The notes below the pieces were generated by a model that was given only the letters and a program-made list of their open reading frames with translations, ran no database searches and was not told the DNA's origin. DNA of 64,000 bases from Onthophagus taurus (lineage: Eukaryota; Arthropoda; Insecta; Coleoptera; Scarabaeidae): positions 4,960,001-5,024,000 of the forward strand of contig NW_027248940.1 in assembly GCF_036711975.1 (NCBI RefSeq). The letters run 5' to 3'. Shown here piece after piece: positions 31,230 through 41,396 of this stretch. Both the position numbers and the translations under genes were made by a program. How positions within the stretch are numbered: the first letter of the stretch is position 1; each line of letters starts with the position of its first letter.

Positions 31230-34200
31230 AATTGCACGAAAGGCGCAATTATTAAAAACAGCTGCTGGAAAGTTGGGGCCGAGAGCGGTGTGGACATCTA
31301 ACTGTAACATTTATACCAAGTGGGGTGGAAGATACTTAGAAATAAGAAGATTAGAAGATATCCCTAAAAAGGAGGATGAGACACATGCGTAATGAAGGTT
31401 TATTTTTTTTTTTTTCTAACACTTATTTTTTTTTAAACGCTTACTTTATAATACACTTCATTGTTTCATTTTGTTATTGTTGGGTTGAATTTGCTGTGTT
31501 ATTCTTGGTTGGTTCACTTGTTTATGGGATCGGTGGGGTTGTCTGTTGCTCATTTAAATGTAAGATCTTTATTGCCTAAACTAAATGATATTGACTATTT
31601 GTTGCGTAATTATAATTTTGACATATTTTGTTTATCTGAGACGTGGTTGAGCGGAGCTGTTCTTGATAATGCTCTTAACATAAATGGCTATACCTTCTTT
31701 AGAAGGGATAGGGATGGTCGTGGTGGTGGGGTAGGAATTTACGTAAGAGCTGATTTGCACTGTGAGTATATTCCGTGTCAGGGCGATTATGAGCAGGTAT
31801 GGGTTGCAGTTAAGGACAAAGGTAAAAAATATGCCTTTGGATGTATTTATAGACCTCCTTCTTTTACTAGTTCTATTTTTATTGTTCAATTAGAGGCTCA
31901 ATTGTCTGATCTTCGTTTGAATTATGATTTTGTTGCTTGTGCTGGTGATGCCAACATTAACTTGTTGAACGAAGAAATAAGTGAGGCTATATCTTCGGGC
32001 GGTTGGTATGTTGCAGCTTATATCCGATCCTACCAGAGTCACGGAAGCTACGGCAACCCTGTTAGATATCGTTGCGGTTTCAGATGAGCTGGTGGTGACT
32101 GATTCTGGTGTGATTAATTCAGATATTTCTGACCATGATTTGGTGTTTTGTCGTCTGAAATGTGAATCTTTGAAACCCGTGCCATTTATGCATACTTATA
32201 GGGATTTCTCACAATTTAATTATGAATCATTTTTTGCTGATCTACGCGCAATTCCCCTTCATCATATGTTTCACATGGAATTGGAACAAAAATTAGAATT
32301 CTTTAATGAAACCTTATTAAATCTTATCGATTGCCATGCACCAATGCGTACTGTAAGAATCCGTAAACCAAAGATGCCCTGGTTGACTGACAATATCGTC
32401 TTATGAGAGATGAGGCTAAAACAAGGTACAAAAAATGCAGAACTGCTGGGTCTTGGGATTATTACAAGCAATTACGAAATTTCACAACTAATGCTATCCG
32501 ACACGAAAAGATAGCATACTTTAATAATTTACATACACGCACGGATAAAAAAGGAATGTGGAACACTATTCGTCGATGTCATATAGGGAGTAAAAAGTCG
32601 AAAGATATACCGTCTCATCTTTCAAACGTAAATCAGATAAACAATTCATTTGTTGGTGGTACTCCTGACGTCAATATTAATAACATAAAGGATACGATAC
32701 TATTTTACTCAAATAACAGCTATAGCGATACGAATACCCCCTTTGATCTTCACACGGTAGATGAAGATACTGTATTTGGCATTATCAGGTCAATCACTAG
32801 TAAGTCTGTTGGCTCTGATGGCATATCTGCGCAGATGATTGAATTAGTAGCTCCTTATGCCCTTCCATATATCACACATCTCATAAACAGCTGCATAATT
32901 GAGTCACATTTTCCCTCACAGTGGAAGTCTGCTGTGGTCATTCCAATACCGAAAATCGAAAAACCTACTGAATTTAAGCACCTGCGACCGATTTCTATTC
33001 TTCCTACCTTGAGCAAAGTACTGGAAAAAGTTATTTCCTACCAATTTAAAAACTTTATTATTTCAAATGATATATTACCAGACTGTCAATCGGGATTTGT
33101 GCCTGGACGTAGTTGCACAACTGCACTTTTAAATGTCACTGACGATATATTAAAGGCCAAAGACGGTAAAGAGTGCACCGCTTTAGTGTTATTGGATTTT
33201 AGCAAAGCGTTCGATGTTGTTGACCATGATATTGTGCTGTCGATGCTTCACTATATTGGAGGTGGGGAGGAATTTATAAGGTTGATTAAGACGTATTTAA
33301 TAGACAGATGCCAATGTGTACAGGTCAATGGCTTAATTTCTGAACCATTGAAGCTGAAGCGTGGAGTACCGCAGGGGTCGGTGTTAGGTCCTTTGCTGTT
33401 TTGTTTATACACATCTATGCTTCCAAAAGCTGTCAATTATTGTAAAATTCATATGTATGCTGACGACACTCAGCTATACTACAACTTTCCGTTTCCTGAA
33501 TATGAGGGGGCAGCATGGAAAATTAATAAGGACTTAGCGAATGTCAGTGAATTTGCAAAGAATCACGCCTTGATATTAAACCCTGATAAAAGTGTAGTTA
33601 TTCTGTTTGGCAGAAATGTGGAAGTCGAGAAATTGAAAGCTAATCTGATTCTTAGGTTGAACGGTTTCAATATACCTATTGTTGATCAGGCAAGGAATCT
33701 TGGGCTAGTTGTTGATAATGCCTTTAGGTACAAACAGCACATTACTAAAACATTAAGTGTTTGTTTTTTGAAATTAAAATTACTCTATTCTTTCAAAGAT
33801 ATTTTTAATTTAAAAATGAAAAAGGTGCTTTGTGAATGTTTTGTACTGTCTTTGCTTAATTATTGTATTCCTGTCTACTATCCATGTTTGGATTCCATGG
33901 ATAGATTGAGAGTGCAAAGTATCACAAGGTTGTCACAACTGGCTCGCCTAATTATTTGAGTAAAAAGATTCAGTTTAGAGGAGATCTACACAGTATAAAT
34001 ATTAGAAATAAAAATGTTGTTAATCCGCCTGCTCATAGTACAGCTCTGTTTTGTCGTGCGTTTAGCTACTGTGCCTATAAGCTGTATAATTCTATCCCCG
34101 TCACCATTAGGGCCAAAAGGGAGGGTGCTTTCAGAACGTTATTGTTTAGGCATTTGTTTGAGCGACAGTGACTTCTTGTTTGCTTTGTAGTGGATCAATC

Positions 34201-34606
34201 TAATTTTAATGCGAGTGGAATAATTTGTTTTTGTTTTATTTCATTATATTATTTTTTTATTTTATTAGCTCATATATAAGATAGATTATAAGTGAAATGA
34301 AGATTATAATGCAGAATCAATTAATAGTTTTAGTTTTTAGGAGTAGGCATGTACTACGATTGAATAAAAGTGCAATTATTTTTAAGGTTAAGTGGAAGAG
34401 CAGAAGCGGGCCATATTATGGTCGCATTCTGAACTTCGCCTTAGGATTTCCACCTGTTTTGTATTTAAGTTATTTTTCTTTTTAAATATTGTTTTTTTTT
34501 CTTTTTTGATTATCTTTATTTTGCATTATAGTAACTATAGTTACTATTATTATTGTTTGTTCTCTTTACTCTGGAAATAAAGGCAGTTTATTATTATTAT
34601 TATTAA
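31230..34606 (+). mobile_element. CR1/Jockey-like non-LTR retrotransposon, near full length
   Basis: An endonuclease-RT ORF region (31461-34171) is followed by a 3' UTR (34172-34570) and a TTA microsatellite tail (34580-34604). It lies inside ORF1 of the minus-strand R1-clade element, which resumes at 34610. The 3' part (33985-34604) has a second, 5'-truncated copy at 59875-60490. The 5' boundary is approximate; a possible TSD (about taattt) is too short to be sure. Confidence 0.8.
31461..34171 (+). pseudogene. Endonuclease-reverse transcriptase, three frameshifts
   Basis: The APE-type endonuclease starts HLNVRSLLPKLNDIDYLL with LSETWL (metal-binding Glu) and ends SDISDHDLVFC (catalytic His). 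The RT follows with HLRPISILPTLSKVLEK, DFSKAFDVVDHDIVL (motif A), KRGVPQGSVLGPLLF (motif B) and YADDTQLYY (intact catalytic motif C, about 33455-33480). The thumb and a C-terminal domain (NPPAHSTALFCRAFSYCAY) complete it. The frame changes at about 32005-32020, 32404 and 33920-33940; each looks like a single-base slip, so the copy is recent. The start codon choice within 31461-31525 is uncertain. Confidence 0.88.
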
Positions 34607-34609
34607 TTT

Positions 34610-34883
34610 CTATATTTTTGTATGATTCTTTAGCCCATTTTAATTCCTCAATAATTTTCCATTCCTCAAAATTTAGAATCCCCTCTTCCAAATAAAAAAA
34701 TCCTTCTGTCCTAGTCCGAATTCCAAGCTCTTTCGTTAGTTTGTACCTTTCCCTATGATTTACCAGCCAATCTTTAATAAGTTTACTATTTAAAATTCCT
34801 ACTTGTTTTTGAAATTCAATCGATATTTCTTTAATTTCCCTTTTCGTATTTTGCTCAATCCTTTTTTCCAAATCTTTTTGCAA
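34610..34883 (-). pseudogene. R1-clade ORF1 N-terminal piece
   Basis: A lysine/glutamate-rich coiled-coil-like piece (DLEKRIEQNTKREIKEISIE...) runs to YKNIEI, where the inserted CR1/Jockey-like element begins. It then resumes at about 31200 with RKGNPLNVKDGTVMIVAVDP on the same strand. This assignment rests on strand, position and composition, not on a conserved domain. Confidence 0.6.
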
Positions 34884-35217
34884 TTTAATTACAGTCGTAA
34901 TTGTTTCAGATAAAATAAAAACTTCTGAACTGTCTTATAGATAAATATCTTAAAGATAAATATCGAAATAAATTTTCTTCTAACACTTAATATCCTTTAA
35001 TATTAGTGTTAAAAAGACTTAAAATCGATAACAACGAAAATAATATTTACACAAATCAAGAAATTCTTAATTCATTTTTTATACATGAAGAGCGCGACAA
35101 AGTTCATAGTATGATTCCCAGATCTTCTTTGACAGCTCGAATTGAGCCGTTGGGACTGGGCTCGAAATAAGCCAAGGTATTCACCTCTTCCGCTGTATTA
35201 TCTACTACATTTCTCGG

Positions 35218-35460
35218 TCAGTTTAACACGTGATTAATTCGTCCAAAATGCAAACAGTTTGCTTCTATTCTTCTAAATTTACCTTTTGTCATCGGAGGTA
35301 AATGTGGATTGCTTTCATTAAACATTCTGCAAGTTCTACTAAGAACTTTGTCGCACTTTCCGTGCACAAAAAAATAAATTAAGGATTTCTCTTCATTTGT
35401 ATAAACATTATTTACGTTATTAATATCCATTTTAACTGGTTTTAGACTCGCAAGCATCAA
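35218..35460 (-). pseudogene. Mariner transposase HTH fragment (DUF4817-like)
   Basis: An 80-residue frame reads NNVNNVYTNEEKSLIYFFVHGKCD...SRTCRMFNESNPHLPPMTKGKFRRIEANCLHFGRINHVLN. The YTNEE start, the Y/FNE-x-x-P-x-x-P centre and the RIE-x-N end match the N-terminal DNA-binding HTH of insect mariner-like transposases. Nothing of the catalytic domain follows. A relative lies at 51849-52145. Confidence 0.7.
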
Positions 35461-35799
35461 ACAACGTAAATCACACTCTGACGTTCGTCAATAACATGGT
35501 GTGCAATCTTACTACTATAAAAATGTAGACCCAGGTTTTAGTACCCTCACAATCCACTGGATGACGTTGTAGACTGAATTTGTAGCAATCTGCATTATCT
35601 ACACAAATAAGGCGCTTGTAACCATAGAAAAATTTATATGTAACGTCAAACTTAAAGGTGAAAGCAAACGTCACATTTTTGTTTTCTCGTTTGGTGTGAT
35701 AACTGGTGATAACCTCGTTGTATAAGCAAATATTCTTCCTTACTTTCCTTTGGCTTAGTGTTTTATATCCTTTAGTTAACTGTTTAAATAAACTAGGGC

Positions 35800-35995
35800 C
35801 ACTTTTACCACCTCTTCATAACTTTATCCGATAGATAAATTGGCGCTCTTAGGTCCATTACTACCATCTTTTAGATAAATTTATCTTATAGATAAACCCA
35901 TCTACTAGCCAATCAGAGCGCGAAAAATAGCCGTAACCGTGGTAATAATCTCTTAGATAGCTTAACCAGAAGATGGTAGTAACGAGCCTTAGCCA
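35800..35995. repeat. MITE cluster: accacctcttgataa end plus copy B of the ttactaccatctt MITE
   Basis: 35800-35845 matches 12607-12652. 35855-35990 is the mirror-image copy of the MITE at 30470-30612 (blocks ccattactaccatctttt, ccatctactagccaatcag, agatggtagtaac). No coding potential; the reported ORF at 35861-36058 is a shadow. Confidence 0.7.
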
Positions 35996-36920
35996 ATGAG
36001 AGCAATAGATATTATATTTAAAATTATGAATTTTGTCTTGGAAAAACTTTAAATTCATATTTTTTGCATTTATTTGTAAAATGTACTTGACCTCTTCAAA
36101 ATAAAGTATTGGTATAAACCGGTATAGAAATACCTATATTTAAATTTCGCGCTTTAACCTAATTAGTTCCCTCACAATCCCCTTGGGAGCGCTGAATGTA
36201 CCAAAAAATAGTGAGGAGATGACCTTCTATATACATAATATATATAAGTTTTTCTATGGTCAATAAATCATTAAAGATTTGTTTTCCATGGCACATTAGG
36301 TTAATATCGATATGATATATGAGCATTTTTCAAAAAACCCTAATTATTTCCCAAACTATTAATGTTAGATATAGATAAAAGATGTAAAATGAGACGCCAA
36401 AGACGACTAAGCAATAAAATTTGGGAGGTGCCATTTAAAAAAATTAAGTTATGGTACTTTAAAATTTCGAAAAATTAACTTGCCATAGTAAAGTGACCAA
36501 ACGATCTAGACAGCCGTTCTCGGCACCAAAACATACTTCATCATGTTGCTTAAGCATGTTCTGAATCCTAAATTGATATCTCAAAAATCGAGTGTTCTCT
36601 GATTTTTTGAACAAATGTCTGCTGGAGCAGATTTTTCTAGAAAAATTCGAATAACTCGAGATCGGCTGAATCAAATTGCAAAAAGTAAAGTTATTCATAA
36701 GCCTTGAAGACAGACAAATCCAAATATGTTAAAATATACAGGATGTTCTATTTAAAAAAATAAAGTAGGTGGCGACTTCCGGTATAACCGGAAGTGCTAG
36801 AAATCTGAAAATATTTTAGTCGAAGAGAACGCAATTGATAATACTTAAATCTGAATTCTCAAATTTCTATTTTATCCAGAACCCCAGAAACGTCTAATGA
36901 CCGGTCTCGCGTATTCTCAG

Positions 36921-38785
36921 CGTATTTATATCTTATCTTAAACTTCAATCTTTTGTCTTCAATTTAAGATCTATATCGTTTCATTACTCTCAAAAATAGA
37001 GTTGATATCATTCTTTAAATATTTGAAATCTTTATTTAACCTAAATTTAACAACTCCTTTTTAAATCAAGTTTCTCGCCAAATTTTTATAATCACACCTC
37101 TACGTATTTATATCTTATCTTAAACTTCAATCTCTTATCTTTAATTTAAGATATAAATCGTTTGATTACTTTCAAAAATAGAGTTGATATGGTTTTTGTA
37201 ATATTTGAGATCTTTATTTAACCTGAATTTAACAACTCCTTTTTAAATCAAATTTGTCGGCAAATTTTTATTATCACACCCCTACGTATTTAGATCTTAT
37301 TTTAAACTTCAATCTTTTATCTTTAATTTAAGATCTAAATTGTTTTAATACCTTCAAAAATTCAGTTGATATGGTTTTTTAAATATTTGGGATCTTTATT
37401 TAACCTACATTTAACAATTCCTTTTTAAACCAAAATTTTCGTCTAATTTTTATAATCACACCTCTACGTATTTATATCTTATCTTAAACTTCAATCATTT
37501 ATCTTTAATTTAAGATCTAAATCGTTTCATTACTTTCAAAATTAGAGTTGATATAATTTTTTAAATATTTGAGATCTTTATTTAACCATTTAACAACACC
37601 TTTTTAAATCAAAATTTTCGCCTAATTTTTATAATCACACCTTAACGTATTTATATCTTATCTTAATCTTCAATCATTTATCTTCAATTTAAGATCTAAA
37701 TCGTTTCATTACTATCAAAAATAGAGTTGATATAATTTTTTAAATATTTGAGATCTTTATTTAACCTAAATTTAACAACTCCTTCTTAAATCAAATTTGT
37801 CGGAAAATTTTTATTATTACACCTCAACGTATTTATATCTTATCTTAAATTTCAATCATTTATCTTCAATTTAAGGTCTAAATCGTTTCATTACTCTCAA
37901 AAATAGAGTTGATATGATTTTTTAAATATTCGAGATCTTTATTTAACCTAAATTTAACAACTCCTTTTTAAATCAAATTTGTCGGCAAATTTTTATCATC
38001 ACACCTCTACGTATTTATATCTTATCTTAAACTTGAATCTTTTATCTTCAATTTAAGATATAAATTGTTTCATTACTCTCAAAAATAGAGTTGAAATGAT
38101 TTTTTAAATATTCGAGATCTTTATTTAACCTAAATTTAACAACTCCTTTTTAAATCAAGTTTCTCGCTTAATTTTTATAATCACACCTCTACGTATTTAT
38201 ATCTTATCTTAAACTTCAATCATTTATCTTTAATTTAAGATCCTAATTGTTTCATTACTCTCAAAAATAGAGTTGATATTATTTTTTAAATATTTGAGAT
38301 CTTAAATTAACCTAAATTGAACAACCCCTTTTTAAACTAAATTTTTATAATCATACCTTAACGTATTTATATGTTATCTCAAATTTCAATCATTTATCTT
38401 CAACTTAAGATATAAATCGTTTGATTACTCTCAAAAATAGAGTTGATATGATTTTTTAAATATTTGAGATCTTTATTTAACCTAAATTTACCATCTCCTT
38501 TTTAAACCAAAATTTTCGCCTAATTTTTATAATCACACCTCTACGTATTGATATCTTATCTTAAACTTCAATCATTTATCTTCAATTTAAGATATAAATT
38601 GTCTCATTACTCATAAAAATAGAATTGATATGATTTTTTTAAATGTTTGAGATGTTTATTTAACATCTCCTTTTTAAACTAAATTTTTATAATCACATCT
38701 CAACGTATTTATATCTTATCTTAAAGTTCAATGTTTTATTCTCAATTTAAGATATAAATCGTTTCATTATTCTCAGAAATAGAGT
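36921..38785 (+). repeat. Satellite A: tandem array of a 182-bp unit, about 10-11 copies
   Basis: The landmark cgtatttatatcttatctta recurs at 36921, 37103, 37285, 37467, 37646, 37828, 38010, 38192, 38362, 38544 and 38704: seven spacings of 182 bp, plus 179, 170 and 160 from small deletions. Each unit carries tttaatttaagatctaaat, tagagttgatatgatttttt and gagatctttatttaacct in order. Copies differ by about 5-15% by eye. The array abuts a truncated mariner TIR on the left and stops about 190 bp before the FBXO21 start codon. Confidence 0.93.
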
Positions 38786-38978
38786 CGGTCAATTTTAAGC
38801 GACATCTTCAATCCAAGCCCCAAACTAAGCTTCTTTTACCATTTCCAATCGTATTACAGTATTCTGTTAATAACCAGCTGATGTTTACCACAACATTGTA
38901 AAATCAAGTTTTTATCTAATCATTGTGTTTGGTTTGAACTAAATCTGATTAATTGATTTTTAGAAATACTTTGAAGAA

Positions 38979-40848
38979 ATGTTAGATAATCTCCCTTTAG
39001 AAGTCCTTCAAATCATAATAGAACAAAAATCCTTGGATATTCGGGATTTAATTAACCTCTCCTCAACCTGTTCTTATTTAAGAAGAATCATTTTAAGCAA
39101 CAACATCCTTTGGAAAAATCGGTACTTAGAGAAGTGGTCAAAAATAGATAAATCAGAAGAGATTGGGAATTACTATGAGGAAATTTGCCACCTTTATGTG
39201 ATACGCCAAAAAGTAGATGAAACATTAACAAGTTTCGCAACAAATTTCATGAATAAAGAACATTTATCAGACGCAGATTTCAAACCATTTCTCGAATTAA
39301 TTAATTCCCGAAACACGAATAGATACTACATAGAAGATTATTTATGGATTATCCTAAATGATCACTCCAAAATCAACACTTATGATGTGGTTCCTTTAAA
39401 AACTCGGGGAAACCTGACCTTTAAATATTACAGCTTAATAAGTTTACGTTATTTAAGACATATTTATTTGGAAAAAGCTTGGAAAGCTTTTAACTTATTA
39501 AAAGAAGAGGATCAATTGTTAGAAATAGGCGCAACCATGTTAACGCAATGGTGTAGACCCGAATGTGATATTAAAATTAAAAAGATACGAAATCAATTCG
39601 ATAAAATAGCCGAGGAGGTTAAAGAATATTTAAAAATTAATTCCCCGAATCATCCTTTAATTCAAACGAATCAGGAGGATTTAAATTTATGGCGGGATAA
39701 AATCATTTATAAGAATCAATTTTCCTCGGCGGATTGCAAGGTTATTTTGGATGTTATGCAAAAAGTTATTTGCCAAAGGATGGATTTTTGTGGGAATCAA
39801 GACGATTATTTCAACATTAATAATTCGTTTATAACCGAGGTGCTTGAATCAAAACGAGGGCTTCCAATTACTTTATCAATACTTTATGAAGGTGTTGCAA
39901 GGAGGTTGGGGGTTAATTTAGAACCGGTTAATACCCCCTCACACTTTTTATTGAGATTTATTCAACATGACACTTTAAATGGGGAGATGTATTACGTTGA
40001 CGTTTATAATCGGGGTTTGATGAGTTTTGCTGGAAATTCTAATTATGACGTGAACCCAATAACGAGGGCTTCAACTAAAATTGTTTGTTTTAATCAATTT
40101 TATTAAGTATTTATTAAAGATTTTTTTGTTTTAGGTGATTGAACGCATGGTGAATAACCTCCAAGTCGCTTTAAGAGAGCGATTACAACCCCCAGATAAT
40201 GGAGTCCAATTAATGCGTTCAATTTTGGAGTTAAACCACATCCTGCATCCTTACGATTTAGGAGTAACCCTCTCTTTAACGCATTACTACATGAAATTCG
40301 GGATTGATACAACCCCATTAAAAGAAATTTTACAAACTAGGAATTACCTCAATCGAGATTTAGCCAACGATATTTTAGATTTATTATCAATCAATGAATA
40401 CGCCTCAAAAAATCGAAATTCTTTACCCCACTTTTTAAATGAGTGTAATGGACGAAATCGAATACAAAATTATCGACACCCTGATGTCAAATTTGCTATT
40501 GGGATGGTTATGAGACACAAATTGTTTAATTATACTTGCGTTATTTATGGTTGGGATCATATTTGTGCTGAAAGTGATGCGTGGAAACGGGAGATGAATG
40601 TGGATCAGTTGCAGTTTGGGGCGAGACAGCCGTTTTATCAGGTTTTGGTGGAGGATGGGACTAAAAGATACGCGGCGCAGGAGAATTTGATTTTTAGCGG
40701 GGTTAAAAATGGGTTGGATAAGAATCCGGAGGTCGGGAGGTTTTTTACTCATTTCTTTAGAGACCAATATGTGCCAAATTGCGTGAAAAATGAGGAATAT
40801 CCGAATGATGTTGAAGTGAGGATGAAATTTCATTTAGAAGTTTCGTAA
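38979..40848 (+). CDS. FBXO21: F-box only protein 21-like, two exons, about 605 aa
   Basis: Exon 1 (38979-40082) opens with an F-box (LDNLPLEVLQIIIE...LRRIILSNNILWKNRY, residues 1-50). Near residues 285-330 is the SirB1/transglutaminase-like region (KRGLPITLSILYEGVARRLG then HFLLRF). Exon 2 (40135-40848) starts VIERMVNNL and includes the YccV/HspQ hemimethylated-DNA-binding-type domain (HPDVKFAIGMVMRHK, CVIYGWD, GARQPFYQVLVEDGTKRYAA). F-box, SirB1-like and YccV domains in this order are diagnostic of FBXO21, the substrate receptor of an SCF ubiquitin ligase; total length is close to the mammalian ~628 aa. I place the 52-bp intron at 40083-40134 (phase 0); without splicing the frame stops at 40104-40106. 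AATAAA lies at 40912-40917. Confidence 0.92.
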
Positions 40849-41396
40849 ATGACGACTAAAAAATGTTAATGTTAATAATTGGTGAAAAGTTGGAACGTTT
40901 TTCTAAGATCAAATAAAAATATATTCTATAAATTGATATTTTTATTATTTATGAAGTTAAAGCTTTAAATCTATAACATTAAGACATGCAGAATTGGATA
41001 TAAAATGTCATAACAATGATGTTTATGCAAAATAAGAAATTATTTCTCTGTAAGAAAAATTAAAATAACTCATATCTTCCTTATTTTTAAAAGATGAAAC
41101 GCACACACATGCAAATATTGTACAAAATCATTGCTTGGGTCAATGTTAGGTAGTATTTTAATAAACAATTCAATAATAAAAATATTTATAATGTATTATG
41201 TACAATAAAAAACATTATGAATAGTAAAAAATAATACAAACATTGTATTAACAAAATAAACTTATAATTCCTAACAATAAAAATATGTAATAAGAGTTTT
41301 ACGTTTTTAAAAAATCATCCAAGGTAATGTCTTCTGTGTCTGAATGCTTAGTAGCATCTTCAGTTACAGCAGCAAAATTTTGTAGTAAGTCAACTT
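40849..41396. other. FBXO21 3' flank, first satellite B fragment and Tigger 3' end
   Basis: 40849-41060 is the 3' UTR and flank that is repeated after the second FBXO21 copy (50776-50884 and 52788-52860). At 41066 a satellite B fragment (tcttccttatttttaaaagatg) begins. From about 41309 the minus strand encodes the C-terminus of the Tigger transposase. Confidence 0.6.

Larger units (their letters stand above)
24738..34905 (-). mobile_element. R1-clade non-LTR retrotransposon carrying four insertions
   Basis: Read on the minus strand from 34905 down: ORF1 (34883-34610, 31200-30600, 30398-29817), ORF2 endonuclease (29820-27900 in parts), RT (27541-26625), a C-terminal zinc-ribbon-like domain (25324-24842), a 3' UTR and a poly-A run at 24738-24748. 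ORF1 and ORF2 overlap by ATGA, as in R1 elements. Insertions: plus-strand CR1/Jockey-like element (31230-34606), a MITE (about 30470-30612), an RNase H-bearing fragment (28761-29678) and a CR1-like fragment (25326-26622). About 100 residues between RT and C-terminal domain are missing. Confidence 0.75.
34990..36908 (-). mobile_element. Mariner-like element remnant, related to 50885-52787
   Basis: 35001-35460 matches 51632-52145 and 36230-36905 matches 52150-52780 with good identity, including the terminal block aaacgtctaatgaccggtct. The left TIR is missing and the right TIR stops at ctcgc, where the 182-bp satellite begins. A MITE and other sequence (35780-36000) are inserted. A snippet resembling acttccggtataaccggaag lies in the TIR at 36776-36795. 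Confidence 0.72.

Noticed and set aside
36921..38785. CRISPR-like array
   Set aside because: The repeat is a contiguous 182-bp unit without short direct repeats and unique spacers, in a eukaryotic context; it is satellite DNA.
40083..40134. A 28-bp intron using GT at 40107
   Set aside because: It would keep an in-frame TAA at 40104-40106 and be too short to splice; a 52-bp intron from 40083 keeps phase 0 and the FBXO21 alignment.
40435..40833. 132-residue antisense ORFs in FBXO21 exon 2 (and at 47248-47646)
   Set aside because: Mirror of conserved exon 2 in both copies; similarity between them follows from the duplication.
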